From Anabaenopsis elenkinii CCIBt3563 (GTDB taxonomy: Bacteria; Cyanobacteriota; Cyanobacteriia; Cyanobacteriales; Nostocaceae): DNA of 64,000 nucleotides. How positions within the stretch are numbered: position 1 is the first letter of the stretch; each line of letters begins with the position of its first letter. Of this stretch, positions 48,319 to 57,710 are shown piece by piece. A program made the translations under genes and the position numbers. The notes below the pieces were generated by a model. That model did not search any database. It was not told the DNA's origin and saw only the letters and a program-made list of their open reading frames with translations. The stretch covers positions 2,069,217 to 2,133,216 of the forward strand of contig NZ_CP063311.1 in assembly GCF_015245355.1 (NCBI RefSeq), in the 5' to 3' direction.

Positions 48319-49257
48319 TTACTGATGCATTTGGGTAGCTTTGAGCATATGGTAGGTAATAATCAACTGCGTCAGCGCTAGAGGATAACTTTGCAAAGTT
48401 TCCCCAGTAGTTCCCGCAACTTTCCCGAGTTCGGGATTAACTTCGCGATCGCATACATTTAGTAAGTAAGGCATATCCGAACATAAAATATGCTCTAACT
48501 TACTCACCTGTTCTAAAGTGGCGTGACCATCAACCTCCAGCACATCCACAGGTTTACCCATATCCCGGTCTAATCCTAACCGGATTGCCGAATCAGAATT
48601 AGCATCAGTTAAGTTGAGCAGTGAGGTAAAATTAGGATGGGGGATTGTTGGCCGCAATACCAACCGCACATTTAAATGTCCATTGTTGCGATCGGAATCA
48701 TCACCAGCAGGATAAAAACTTACCACTATATCAGACCATTGTCGCTGGGGACGAATAAAACTTTCTGAATCTGGTTCCCGCTTTTCCAGCTCTGCTAAAA
48801 CTTGCTCTGGTGTGTACCCCCGCTTTTGGGTGTCACGTTTAACCTTCCATTCGGCCCGTAGTCCTTCCGGGGGGGCTAAATAAACTTTCACATCGTAAGC
48901 TTCACGAGCTACCCGAGTAGAATAACCAAGTAACCCTTCAATAATTACAAATTTTGTGGGCTGAATGTACTGTGGACGCTCGAATGTACCTGTTTTATGG
49001 CTGTATACGGGTTTAAGAATGGGTTGTCCAGTCCGCAGCAAAGATAAGTGCTGCTGCATAATATCCAGGTGATTACAGTCAGGGTGTAGGGCGGTAATAC
49101 CAATTTCTCCCCGTTCTTGACGATCATAACGGTGATAATCATCGGTGCAGATGACAGTGACATTTTCAAGTCCGAGGACTTGAGCAATTCCCCTAGTCAG
49201 TGTTGTTTTACCTGCGGCGCTGTCACCGACAATTCCCAAAATTATTGGACGTCCCAT
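48319..49257 (-). CDS. Phosphoribulokinase/uridine kinase-like protein
   Basis: 312 residues. P-loop GDSAAGKTT (11-19), then CTDDYHRYDRQERGEIGITA, ALHPDCNHLD and VIIEGLLGY, all in the order of class II phosphoribulokinase. It is shorter than and clearly different from Calvin-cycle PRK (334 residues, CLDDYHSLDR and the regulatory Cys pair), and the Cys19-type regulatory residue of the P-loop is Ala here. It may phosphorylate another sugar or nucleoside. Alone; its downstream neighbour is the IS element. Confidence 0.75.
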   Translation of the reverse strand: MGRPIILGIVGDSAAGKTTLTRGIAQVLGLENVTVICTDDYHRYDRQERGEIGITALHPDCNHLDIMQQHLSLLRTGQPILKPVYSHKTGTFERPQYIQPTKFVIIEGLLGYSTRVAREAYDVKVYLAPPEGLRAEWKVKRDTQKRGYTPEQVLAELEKREPDSESFIRPQRQWSDIVVSFYPAGDDSDRNNGHLNVRLVLRPTIPHPNFTSLLNLTDANSDSAIRLGLDRDMGKPVDVLEVDGHATLEQVSKLEHILCSDMPYLLNVCDREVNPELGKVAGTTGETLQSYPLALTQLIITYHMLKATQMHQ

Positions 49258-49598
49258 GATTCCCCTCCGGATATGAACAACCAGTATAGTAATAAACGTT
49301 TTTAGTTAATTTTTATATTTTAGAAGGTAATTGACCCATTAACTCAAGTCAAACATCCTGCGTAACATCTCTATACATTCAATTTATTTGTGTTTACTTA
49401 TAATTAAGTAGGTCAACACAGTTAAACATCAACACATCCAACACCTGTTTGAAAAGTTGTTGTTTGAAGTCGAGTTAATTAAGTGTTTTTAGTGCTTAAC
49501 TGAGTAATCAAAGAAGTGTTGTATATTGGGGTATGTGATGCTTTTTGGTATATACCAGAGAGGTAAGCAGTTTTGGGAATCAAAACGGACTAGGGATT
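49258..49598. other. Divergent intergenic region
   Basis: 341 bp between the PRK-like gene and the ATP-grasp ligase gene. A+T-rich, with TTGAAAAGTTGTTGTTTGAA-like short repeats near 49450. No ORF or RNA gene seen. Confidence 0.4.
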
Positions 49599-51200
49599 AT
49601 GGTGACGCTGAATATTTCAGATTCCGATAAAATTGACAAGTTTCGGCATCTTCAGTTAACTTTATGCGATCGCTGGCCAACTATTGAACTATTTGACAAT
49701 AGTGAGGCGGATATTTTAATTATTCCCTCCTTGAGCATCGACCAGCATGAACTGCATAAAGTAGAAGGCTGTGAGCATTATGAAGAAAGATTACTATTTT
49801 ATTTGATGCGGTTGCGGAATCCTCGCACGAGACTAATTTATGTCACCTCCATGCCATTACATCCTAGTATTATTGATTACTATTTACAATTATTACCAGG
49901 AATCCCATTTTCCCACGCCCGCAATCGCCTGTTACTACTTTCGACCTATGATGCTTCCCTGAGACCTCTAAGCGCCAAAATTTTAGAACGTCCCCGGTTG
50001 CTAGAGCGGATTCGCCAAGCATTAAGGCTAGAAAAATCCTTTATGACCTGCTACAACTCCACATTTTTAGAGGCGGAATTATCTTTAAAATTAAATGTAC
50101 CATTATATGCAGTTGCCCCAACCCTACAGATGTGGGGGACAAAAAGCGGTAGTAGACAGATATTTGCAGAAAGTGGAGTACCATTACCAGATGGTAGCCC
50201 AAAGGTACAGAATCACCAAGATTTAGCAGCAGCTGCTTGTGATTTATGGGAACGTCAACCCAAATTACAACGAATAGTCATCAAACTTAATGAAGGAATT
50301 TCTGGAGAGGGAAACGCCCTCCTAGATTTGCGCCCCATCATGGATGTAGCACCCCCAAAAGTTCCTCGCAGCCAAACAATAGCGACAATTAGCGATCGCT
50401 TCCCCAGTATGCGCTTTCAGTCCGCACAAGAAAACTGGAGGAATTTTTCCAACCGCATTCAAGAATTAGGGGCGATCTCAGAAGCATTTATAGAAGGAGA
50501 AATTAAGCGATCGCCCAGTGTTCAAGGACGCATCACACCTAGTGGAGAAGTAGAAATTGTTTCCACCCATGACCAAATCCTAGGCGGTCCAGACGGACAG
50601 ATTTATCTTGGTTGTAAATTTCCCGCTGATTCTAGCTATCGGTTGCAATTACAGCAATTTGGTTTAAAAATAGGCAAAAAACTGGCAGAAAAAGGCGCAT
50701 TAGAAAGATTTGGCGTAGATTTCATCACCGTTGACCAGGGAAATGGCGACTGGGAGATTCAGGCCATTGAAATCAACTTACGTAAGGGTGGTACAACTCA
50801 CCCCTTCATGACACTGAAATTGTTAACCAACGGACGCTACGACCTAGCTACAGGGTTATTTTACAGTCAGCAAGGACGGCCTAAATACTATATAGCCACC
50901 GACAACCTGCAAAAAGACGGATATCGGGGATTATTACCCAACGATTTGATGGATATCATCGCCCATCACCGACTCCACTTTGATAGTGGTACAGAAACAG
51001 GGACAGTGTTTCATCTCATGGGGTGTCTTTCCCAGTTTGGGAAATTGGGATTAACCAGTATTGGCGATTCCCCACAACAAGCAGAAGAAATTTACAATAA
51101 AGTCGTCCATGTTCTGGATGAAGAAACCCGCCGCGACAATCCAGATATACCCCTGTTCTCAGATTACAGCTTTCCCATAACTGGGGATGGATATAACTAG
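49599..51200 (+). CDS. PGM1-like ATP-grasp peptide ligase
   Basis: 533 residues from ATG 49599 (TTG 49545 also possible). The N-terminal ~180 residues (ILIIPSLSIDQHEL, RLIYVTSMPLHPSIIDYYL) match the front domain of PGM1-related ligases. An ATP-grasp part follows with VIKLNEGISGEGNALLDL, FIEGEIKRSPSVQG and the Mg-binding end IQAIEINLRKGGTTHP. PGM1 of pheganomycin synthesis joins a nonproteinogenic acid to a peptide. Relatives occur alone in many cyanobacteria; substrates are unknown. Confidence 0.82.
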   Translation: MVTLNISDSDKIDKFRHLQLTLCDRWPTIELFDNSEADILIIPSLSIDQHELHKVEGCEHYEERLLFYLMRLRNPRTRLIYVTSMPLHPSIIDYYLQLLPGIPFSHARNRLLLLSTYDASLRPLSAKILERPRLLERIRQALRLEKSFMTCYNSTFLEAELSLKLNVPLYAVAPTLQMWGTKSGSRQIFAESGVPLPDGSPKVQNHQDLAAAACDLWERQPKLQRIVIKLNEGISGEGNALLDLRPIMDVAPPKVPRSQTIATISDRFPSMRFQSAQENWRNFSNRIQELGAISEAFIEGEIKRSPSVQGRITPSGEVEIVSTHDQILGGPDGQIYLGCKFPADSSYRLQLQQFGLKIGKKLAEKGALERFGVDFITVDQGNGDWEIQAIEINLRKGGTTHPFMTLKLLTNGRYDLATGLFYSQQGRPKYYIATDNLQKDGYRGLLPNDLMDIIAHHRLHFDSGTETGTVFHLMGCLSQFGKLGLTSIGDSPQQAEEIYNKVVHVLDEETRRDNPDIPLFSDYSFPITGDGYN

Positions 51201-51478
51201 GGAATCGGGAGGAATTTTGAGCACCGTGAATAAATTAGCCAGCGCCTTCCCTCATGTGCAAAGCCAGACAGTTCGGCGCTGGTATTTCCGTCAAATTTCT
51301 TTAATATCATCCATCAGCATATGACTACATAAAGGTTTCAAGCATACTTGTTACCCAATGCTCGCCAAATGCATCAGAAGTTCTTTAATGTCAGTATCAT
51401 AGGTGACAAATTTGCTGTAATGACTAACTACCTCAGTGTAACTACACGGCCACAGCTGATTTGATCAACTGTCTATAA

Positions 51479-51688
51479 TCATGCTGACCTATTACTGGTT
51501 TTACCTGTGGTCGAGGGGGAAATTTTGCTCGAATTTGGCAGTTCCATGTCATTTTTAGCTAACCAATCTTCAATAAGTTCAGCGGAAACATCAGACATAT
51601 TCAATCCTTTAAAAAAGCACACTGTTTTAAACCTGTCTTTAATTTCAGGGGGAAGGTAAACCCGAATCGAAGCTTCTCCTTGTGCCAC
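51479..51688 (-). CDS. Ribbon-helix-helix-like small protein
   Basis: 69 residues from GTG 51688, chosen for the GGAG 6 bp ahead; a TTG 12 bp upstream is in frame. ASIRVYLPPEIKDRFKTVCF fits a ribbon strand plus helix, and GLNMSDVSAELIEDWLAKND the second helix of an RHH/CopG-type DNA-binding fold. The Ser/Thr-rich tail is disordered. No toxin gene is next to it. Might regulate itself or the divergent Rieske genes. Confidence 0.6.
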   Translation of the reverse strand: MAQGEASIRVYLPPEIKDRFKTVCFFKGLNMSDVSAELIEDWLAKNDMELPNSSKISPSTTGKTSNRSA

Positions 51689-52087
51689 ACTATACTCCAA
51701 GTAATAAACTTATTAACCAGTTTATTCGTGTAATGGTTCATCGGGGAAAAATATTAACTAGTTGACTAATGCATTAGTTAATTGGTACAGTATCATCTGT
51801 ACCCCAGGAAAGACAAATAAATCTATCCACAAGATGACACACAACAATGGCTATAGAATCCAGAAAGTGTCAGCGCCACCAAATCAACATCAAAACAGCA
51901 ATAGCAAGGAAATTTATTTGAATTTGCCGAAATTAGCTGCAATCAATACTTATAACCAAAAAATGCTTCATCGCTAAAACACAGACTAAAAGCCAAGAAA
52001 ATCAGCAATAGTTTCATAAAAATCCGATTTTTAGCCAAAAATTTAGGATAACAAAACTTTAAAAATCATTTATTTCAAAGCTGGGAA
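51689..52087. other. Upstream region of the Rieske/HemF cluster
   Basis: 399 bp. A frame from ATG 51834 to 51977 would give 47 residues (MTHNNGYRIQKVSAPPNQHQ), Asn/Gln-rich and without a ribosome site; I do not count it as a gene. ACTAATGCATTAGT (51766-51779) is a perfect 14-bp palindrome and might be an operator. Confidence 0.4.
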
Positions 52088-53131
52088 ATGCTAAAAAACT
52101 TCTGGTACGCTTGTGAATTTAGCTCTGCAATTACCAATAAACCTAAACAAGTTTTGATGTTAAACCAGAGATTTGTTCTCTATCGCAATTATCAAGGGGA
52201 AGTAGTTGTATTAAAAGATCAGTGTTCCCATAGAGGTGCAGCATTATCTCTAGGTTGGTTAGAAGACAACTGTATCCGTTGTCCCTATCATGGATGGAAA
52301 TTTCAAGGCGATGGGAAATGTGTAGAAATCCCTGCTAATGAAATGGGAAGAGCAATTCCAGCGAGAGCTAATGTCAACTGCTACCCAGTACAAGAAAAAT
52401 ATGGTTTTGTCTGGATATTTTACGGAGATTTACCAGCGGAATCACGTCCACCTATTCCTCCATTTCCAGAATATCAAGACCCCCAAATGCATCCAATTTA
52501 TTTAGAATATGAGATGCAAACTCACTACACCCGTGTCATAGAAAATGCACTTGACCCCGCCCATCTTTATGCAGTTCATGGTAATTCCTTTGGCGCAGGA
52601 ATGGCACAAGATCCCACAGTGGAAGACCATATCATTAAACATGAGGATTGGGGAATAAGTACCAAAATTAGCTACAGGAACTATACCCAGCCTAGAAATG
52701 GCATATTTAAATATTTTTTCCGTCCTCAAAAGACACAATTAAATGCCACAATTAGCTTTTATCTCCCCAATATCACTAAAATTGAGAGTGACTTTGGTCG
52801 GGGTAAAATTATCAACTATGCTATTCATGTTCCCGTTGATAATCACCGGACAATTAGTAAACGAATCCAACTGCGTAATTTCTTCACCTATGCTTGGGCG
52901 GATAGATTATTCATCAAGTTTCATCATCAAGTTGGCTTAGAAGATAAAATAGTCACAGAGTCACAAATTCCCCAATTAATACCTGATAATTTAACAAATG
53001 AAGTTCATGTTGCTGCTGATGCTATGAACCTAGCTTATCGCCAGATCAGACAAAAATATTTAGCTATGGGATGGGGTTTAAATGATCATCAAAATCAAAG
53101 AGAATATACTCATAGCTCATTGATGAACTAG
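52088..53131 (+). CDS. Rieske non-haem iron oxygenase 1
   Basis: 347 residues. Rieske [2Fe-2S] ligands C46-x-H48 and C65-x2-H68 (CSHRG and CPYHGW). Mononuclear iron ligands Asp156, His159 and His164 in NALDPAHLYAVH. This is the PaO/VanA-like group, which oxidises large ring systems including chlorophyll breakdown products in plants. No C-terminal membrane helix is obvious. It is 93 bp upstream of a close paralogue, and the first gene of the co-oriented run to 60171. An electron-supplying reductase is not encoded here. Confidence 0.9.
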   Translation: MLKNFWYACEFSSAITNKPKQVLMLNQRFVLYRNYQGEVVVLKDQCSHRGAALSLGWLEDNCIRCPYHGWKFQGDGKCVEIPANEMGRAIPARANVNCYPVQEKYGFVWIFYGDLPAESRPPIPPFPEYQDPQMHPIYLEYEMQTHYTRVIENALDPAHLYAVHGNSFGAGMAQDPTVEDHIIKHEDWGISTKISYRNYTQPRNGIFKYFFRPQKTQLNATISFYLPNITKIESDFGRGKIINYAIHVPVDNHRTISKRIQLRNFFTYAWADRLFIKFHHQVGLEDKIVTESQIPQLIPDNLTNEVHVAADAMNLAYRQIRQKYLAMGWGLNDHQNQREYTHSSLMN

Positions 53132-53223
53132 ATTTTGTCTATTGGCAACCGAGAGGCTAAGAATTATGAAAAAATAACCCCAATTACGCCAATTCAACAA
53201 ATAAAAAGGAAGTCAAGGCGGTC

Positions 53224-54237
53224 ATGTTGAAAAACTTTTGGTATGCTTGTGAATTTAGCTCGGCAATTACCAACAAACCAAAGCAAGTTTTGATGTGGAA
53301 TCAGAGATTTGTTCTTTATCGCAACTCTCAAGGAGAAATAGTAGCTTTAAATGACCACTGTCCCCATCGCGGTGCTGCTTTTTCTCTAGGTTGGATTGAC
53401 AAAGATTGTCTGCGGTGTCCCTATCATGGCTGGAAGTTTCAAGCTGATGGTGAATGTATTGAAATTCCCTCTAATGCACCTGGTACACCTATACCTAAAA
53501 AAGCTCGTGTTGCTCAGTATCCAGCACAGGAGAAATATGGTTTTGTCTGGATATTTTATGGTGATTTACCAGCAGCACAACGCCCTCCTTTACCGACTTT
53601 TCCAGAATACATGGTATCGACTATGCGCCCTGTATATCAGGATAGTATAGATAATGCCAACTATGCTCGCCTCATGGAAGCTAATCTTGATTTTACCCAT
53701 GTAATCGCCGTCCATAAAAAATCTTTCGGACAGAGAATACCCATCAATACAACTATTAACTATCAAGTTGATAAATATGATTGGGGTGCTGAGGCTCAGG
53801 TTAACTATGAATCTTTAAGTAACTCCAAAAGTTTCTTAAACTTTTTACTGGGTGGACGACCAGAACTGAAAACAAAATTGACTTTATATCTGCCTAATGT
53901 TACTCTGGCAGAGATCAATGTGGGGCGCGGTAGTAGGTTTGATATTAAGTTTGGGATTTTAGTGGCTCACCTCCCTATTGATGACCATAAAACTCGTGTT
54001 AAACGCGTGTTATATCGCAATGTTTTACCGTTCCCTTGGCTTGATGGATTTTTTAGAAAACTTGACCACAAATTAGCACAAGAAGATACAGTAGTGGTTT
54101 CAAGTTTAAATTCTCAAGGAATGCCAAAAATATCCGCAGAAGTTCATGTAGCCGCTGATGCTTTAGATATTACTTTTCGGCAGTTTTTACAAAAGTTTCA
54201 GGCTGAATTTGATGGTTTTACTGAGGATAAAAACTAA
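53224..54237 (+). CDS. Rieske non-haem iron oxygenase 2
   Basis: 337 residues, a tandem paralogue of the previous gene. The first 32 residues are nearly identical (MLKNFWYACEFSSAITNKPK), and the C-terminal half has diverged. Ligands kept: C46-x-H48, C65-x2-H68, Asp156, His159 and His164 (NLDFTHVIAVH). GGAAG lies before the ATG. The strong divergence after a shared front suggests different substrates or steps in one pathway. Confidence 0.9.
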   Translation: MLKNFWYACEFSSAITNKPKQVLMWNQRFVLYRNSQGEIVALNDHCPHRGAAFSLGWIDKDCLRCPYHGWKFQADGECIEIPSNAPGTPIPKKARVAQYPAQEKYGFVWIFYGDLPAAQRPPLPTFPEYMVSTMRPVYQDSIDNANYARLMEANLDFTHVIAVHKKSFGQRIPINTTINYQVDKYDWGAEAQVNYESLSNSKSFLNFLLGGRPELKTKLTLYLPNVTLAEINVGRGSRFDIKFGILVAHLPIDDHKTRVKRVLYRNVLPFPWLDGFFRKLDHKLAQEDTVVVSSLNSQGMPKISAEVHVAADALDITFRQFLQKFQAEFDGFTEDKN

Positions 54238-54358
54238 AAGATAGGTTTTATTTTGGGTGCTGAGTTGAGATGGGGTTGAGTTTTGTAGGGCTCATGATTT
54301 TTGCAGATCAATGCAAGTAGATAGATAGAAGTATTGGACTAATACTGGAGAGATAACT

Positions 54359-55360
54359 ATGAACCATGTACTGGAAAAATCACTGAAGAAACTAGGAATG
54401 CGTGGAGTGATTGATCAGTTTTTCCGGCGGATGTTTGATGAGACTTGTCACGCGCTGGAGACTTTGGATGGTAAGAGGATGTCTCAACATTCATGGAATC
54501 GTGACGAGGAGGGAATCTGGAAGCTGGGCGAAAGTAGTCCAGATGCTATCTATATTGACCGGCTTCTCCACAATGGTAATGTGTTGGAAAAGGTAGGAGT
54601 CAATTATGTAGCCATAGAAGGTGAGTTACCTCCAGGAATGTCTTTTCAGCAGTCCGGTGCTCTGGCTACAGATATAGCTGATAAAATCACCCGCAGCAAG
54701 GCTAACCGCTATTTCGCTACAGGTTCTAGTTTTGTCATCCATCCCCATAACCCCATGGCTCCCACTGCTCATGCTAACTACCGCTATTTTGAGATTTGTC
54801 AGGGTGACCAACCAGTTTATTGGTGGTTGGGTGGTGGTGCTGATTTAACACCAGCATATCTGTTTGAGGAAGATGCAGTTCATTTTCATCGGGTGCATAA
54901 ACAGGTTTGTGATCAGTATGATCCTTCTTATTATCCCCGGTTTAAACGGTTATGTGATGAATATTTCCACATACAACATCGCGGTGAACATCGTGGTATT
55001 GGGGGAATTTTCTTTGACCATTTAAATAATCAAGATCCGCAAAAACTGTTTGATTTTGTGACTGATTGTGCTAATGCTTTTATCCCTGCTTATATCCCGA
55101 TTTTGGAAAGGCGTAAAGATATGTCTTTTACAAGGCTAAATAAGTATTGGCAACATCTGGTGCGTGGGCGCTATGTAGAGTTTATCTTATCGTGCGATCG
55201 CGGTGTACGTTTTGGTTTAGCTAGTGGTATGGTCAACCAACAAAGTGTTTTTAACTGTATGCCTCCTGTTGCTAGTTGGGAATATGATGATCAACCTATT
55301 CCTGGTACTAAAGAAGCTATTTTAAAAGAAGTCTTGAAAAATCCTCGAGAGTGGTTATAA
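54359..55360 (+). CDS. Divergent HemF-like coproporphyrinogen III oxidase paralogue
   Basis: 333 residues. The oxygen-dependent coproporphyrinogen oxidase fold is clear: ATGSSFVIHPHNPMAPTAHA, WWLGGGADLTPAYLFEEDA, EHRGIGGIFFDHLN and RGRYVEFILSCDRGVRFGL. It departs from housekeeping HemF: the front region (KLGESSPDAIYIDRLLHN) is unusual, and GGRTESIL near the end is replaced by GMVNQQSVF. It probably acts on a modified tetrapyrrole or makes a different oxidation. It lies in a run with Rieske and FAD oxidases; no other haem genes are in the window. Confidence 0.85.
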   Translation: MNHVLEKSLKKLGMRGVIDQFFRRMFDETCHALETLDGKRMSQHSWNRDEEGIWKLGESSPDAIYIDRLLHNGNVLEKVGVNYVAIEGELPPGMSFQQSGALATDIADKITRSKANRYFATGSSFVIHPHNPMAPTAHANYRYFEICQGDQPVYWWLGGGADLTPAYLFEEDAVHFHRVHKQVCDQYDPSYYPRFKRLCDEYFHIQHRGEHRGIGGIFFDHLNNQDPQKLFDFVTDCANAFIPAYIPILERRKDMSFTRLNKYWQHLVRGRYVEFILSCDRGVRFGLASGMVNQQSVFNCMPPVASWEYDDQPIPGTKEAILKEVLKNPREWL

Positions 55361-55597
55361 ATCGGTTTTTATGGCTCCTGCCATGATCAAACACCATTTA
55401 AGATCAAACCAACATCTAGCCACTACAGCTAATGACAAAAGAATTCACTTTTAACAAAACCAGAAAAAATACATCTTTGGCCAGTGACCTAGAAATAGAT
55501 ATGGCATTATCATGTCTGAATGCTTGTAAATATGGACTATTGTGGATAATTATCCTTTGCGTGTATTCCAGTATATAAATAATTTATTCAATCAGAA

Positions 55598-56224
55598 ATG
55601 ACCATGGAAAAGGAACTAGTTACAGGTAATCTCCGCATGGAAGATATCATCAACATAGATGAATCGAAAGCCATGAATTTGTTTCGCAAGAGATTACAAA
55701 GATACAAAAGTCTGGTAGCAGAAAAAGGAGATGCTGTAGCTTTTGAAGAAATGATGGCAAAATATCCTGAACAACAAAAAGCATTGATGGGTACTTTCAT
55801 TGAGCATAACACCCTAGCTCAAGGTTTTACCCAAGCAGCACCCTTACTGAGATTAATGGGTTTTGTGATGGATGTGGTAGATATTTCCCAAAATGGCACA
55901 GATGCAGCATTAGAAATACAAAGAGTTTGCCCCTTTTTATCCTTGGCGCAAGAGTACGGTTTTGAGAGTCCCTGTCGTGTCTTCTGCGAGATGGAACAAG
56001 AAGCTACTAGAAGAGCTTTCCCAGAAATTAAGGCGGCAATTTTGAGTAAACAAGCAGAGGGTGACTGTGTTTGTGTATTCAAGTATGAGAGAAGTACAAA
56101 TAATTTACCCCTGATGAATACAGAGGGTAAAAATACTATTCGTCGGGTGATATCTCTGATATTATTAATTCCTAGTTTGTGTGCGATCGCTTATAAAATG
56201 CTGAAGATGCGTTTATTCAAATAG
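55598..56224 (+). CDS. Cys-rich protein resembling ATC-hydrolase domain family
   Basis: 208 residues. After a helical front, residues 105-165 read EIQRVCPFLSLAQEYGFESP and then CRVFCEMEQ and GDCVCVFKYE, with Cys at 111, 126, 130, 157 and 159. That pattern recalls the L-2-amino-thiazoline-4-carboxylate hydrolase domain (PF14196), which also appears in tetrapyrrole and natural-product clusters. A C-terminal membrane helix (182-200) anchors it. Assignment is by pattern only. Confidence 0.55.
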   Translation: MTMEKELVTGNLRMEDIINIDESKAMNLFRKRLQRYKSLVAEKGDAVAFEEMMAKYPEQQKALMGTFIEHNTLAQGFTQAAPLLRLMGFVMDVVDISQNGTDAALEIQRVCPFLSLAQEYGFESPCRVFCEMEQEATRRAFPEIKAAILSKQAEGDCVCVFKYERSTNNLPLMNTEGKNTIRRVISLILLIPSLCAIAYKMLKMRLFK

Positions 56225-56311
56225 TAACAATAAACATTGGTTGGGAATAAATAAGCAGTGCATAAATTACCAGAGCATCATCCAAAAATAAATATTATTT
56301 AAAATAAATGT

Positions 56312-57700
56312 ATGAACAGTATAATCAGGGATTTAAAACAGATTATTGCCGGAGAAGTTACTAACAAAGAATCAGAGTTAGCAGCAGTTTCTCAAGATTT
56401 TGGCAACATTATTCAAAAACAGCCCCAAATTGTCATCCGTCCGCAAAATTCCACTGATGTTGCTCAAGCAATTAAATATGCTGCTCAACAGGGTTTAACA
56501 ATTTCCTCACGGGCTGCAGGACGTTCTTTAAGTGGCCAATCTTTGAATCAAGGGGGAATCCTCTTAGATATGAGGAATCTCAATCAAATTGATGATTTCC
56601 GTGCCGATGAACTGTGGTTTCAAGGTGACCCTGGTGTGAGTTGGAAGCAGGTTATTGATACTGCTATACCTGATGGTGTAATTCCCCCTGTCTTGACCAA
56701 TAACTTTGAAGTCACTTTGGCGGGAACTCTTTCGGCCGCTGGTTTAGGTTTGAGTTCTTTTCGTTATGGTTCTCAAGCTGATAATTGTTTGGCTTTGGAA
56801 GTTGTGACGGGGACTGGAGATATTATTTGGTGTACACCAGAAGAGAACAGCGAACTTTTCTATCATGTTTTGTGTGGCTATGGTCAATTTGGCATTATTA
56901 CTAAAGTTAAAAATCGTCTGAGAAAATATCGCCCTTACACTCGCAGTTATTTTCTGTGCTATGACGATTTAGATAAACTCCTACATGATGCACGTGGTTT
57001 AGTCACAGAAGGTAGAATAGATGGTTTAGTCTCTTTGTTTTCACCCTGCTTGCAAGGAATGAGCAGAAAAGAAAATCAGATGAAACCATTAATTCAGTGG
57101 TTTTACAGGATGCAAATTACTGTAGAATTTGATGACATCAATCAGATAAATGATAGAGAATTACTCGGTAATTTAAATTTTTATCGTCATATCCACACTG
57201 AAGACTTGACTTTTGCCCAGTTCATCCAACCCTTAGGTCAAGTTCCTCACCCAGTAAATACTGCTAATACTTGGATCGATATACTTTTACCCGCTTATAG
57301 TGCTCAGGAATTTATCAGTATTGCTCTGGAGCGTATACCTAGTTTCTTGGATTTCCGCACTTTACCTATAGGTTCTTTTTGTCTCAATTCTCCCAACCAT
57401 AAATTACCCATGTTTCCTTTACCGGATGATCAGTTAATTATCGGTTTGGGAATGTATCCAACTATTCCTAAAACTCAGGTGGAAGTTGTGTTAGAGCAGT
57501 TAAATTTACTGACGGATTTGGGTTTCCAAATGGGGGGTAAAAGATATATGGCGACTTGGGCGGAATTTGATTTACCACAATGGCGATCGCAATTTGGTGA
57601 TTACTGGTTCACAGTCAATGAAATCAAAAGGAAATACGACCCCTGTGGGATTCTTAATCCTGGTTTCTTCAAGTATGAACACCCCGTCGGTGCAATTTAG
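56312..57700 (+). CDS. FAD-linked oxidase (PCMH type)
   Basis: 462 residues. FAD-binding domain with IVIRPQNSTDVAQAIKYAAQ and AAGRSLSGQSLNQGG. The His that covalently holds FAD in berberine-bridge and cytokinin oxidases (GHS) is Arg71 here (GRS), so the flavin is non-covalent at this site. The C-terminus ends in RKYDPCGILNPGFF, typical of the family. It could oxidise an alcohol, amine or C-C bond in the product of the cluster. Ends 10 bp before the DevB-like gene. Confidence 0.9.
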   Translation: MNSIIRDLKQIIAGEVTNKESELAAVSQDFGNIIQKQPQIVIRPQNSTDVAQAIKYAAQQGLTISSRAAGRSLSGQSLNQGGILLDMRNLNQIDDFRADELWFQGDPGVSWKQVIDTAIPDGVIPPVLTNNFEVTLAGTLSAAGLGLSSFRYGSQADNCLALEVVTGTGDIIWCTPEENSELFYHVLCGYGQFGIITKVKNRLRKYRPYTRSYFLCYDDLDKLLHDARGLVTEGRIDGLVSLFSPCLQGMSRKENQMKPLIQWFYRMQITVEFDDINQINDRELLGNLNFYRHIHTEDLTFAQFIQPLGQVPHPVNTANTWIDILLPAYSAQEFISIALERIPSFLDFRTLPIGSFCLNSPNHKLPMFPLPDDQLIIGLGMYPTIPKTQVEVVLEQLNLLTDLGFQMGGKRYMATWAEFDLPQWRSQFGDYWFTVNEIKRKYDPCGILNPGFFKYEHPVGAI

Positions 57701-57710
57701 GAAATATAGA

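Noticed and set aside
52088..54237. The tandem Rieske genes as an assembly duplication
   Set aside because: Only the front is nearly identical; the C-terminal halves and intergenic parts clearly differ.
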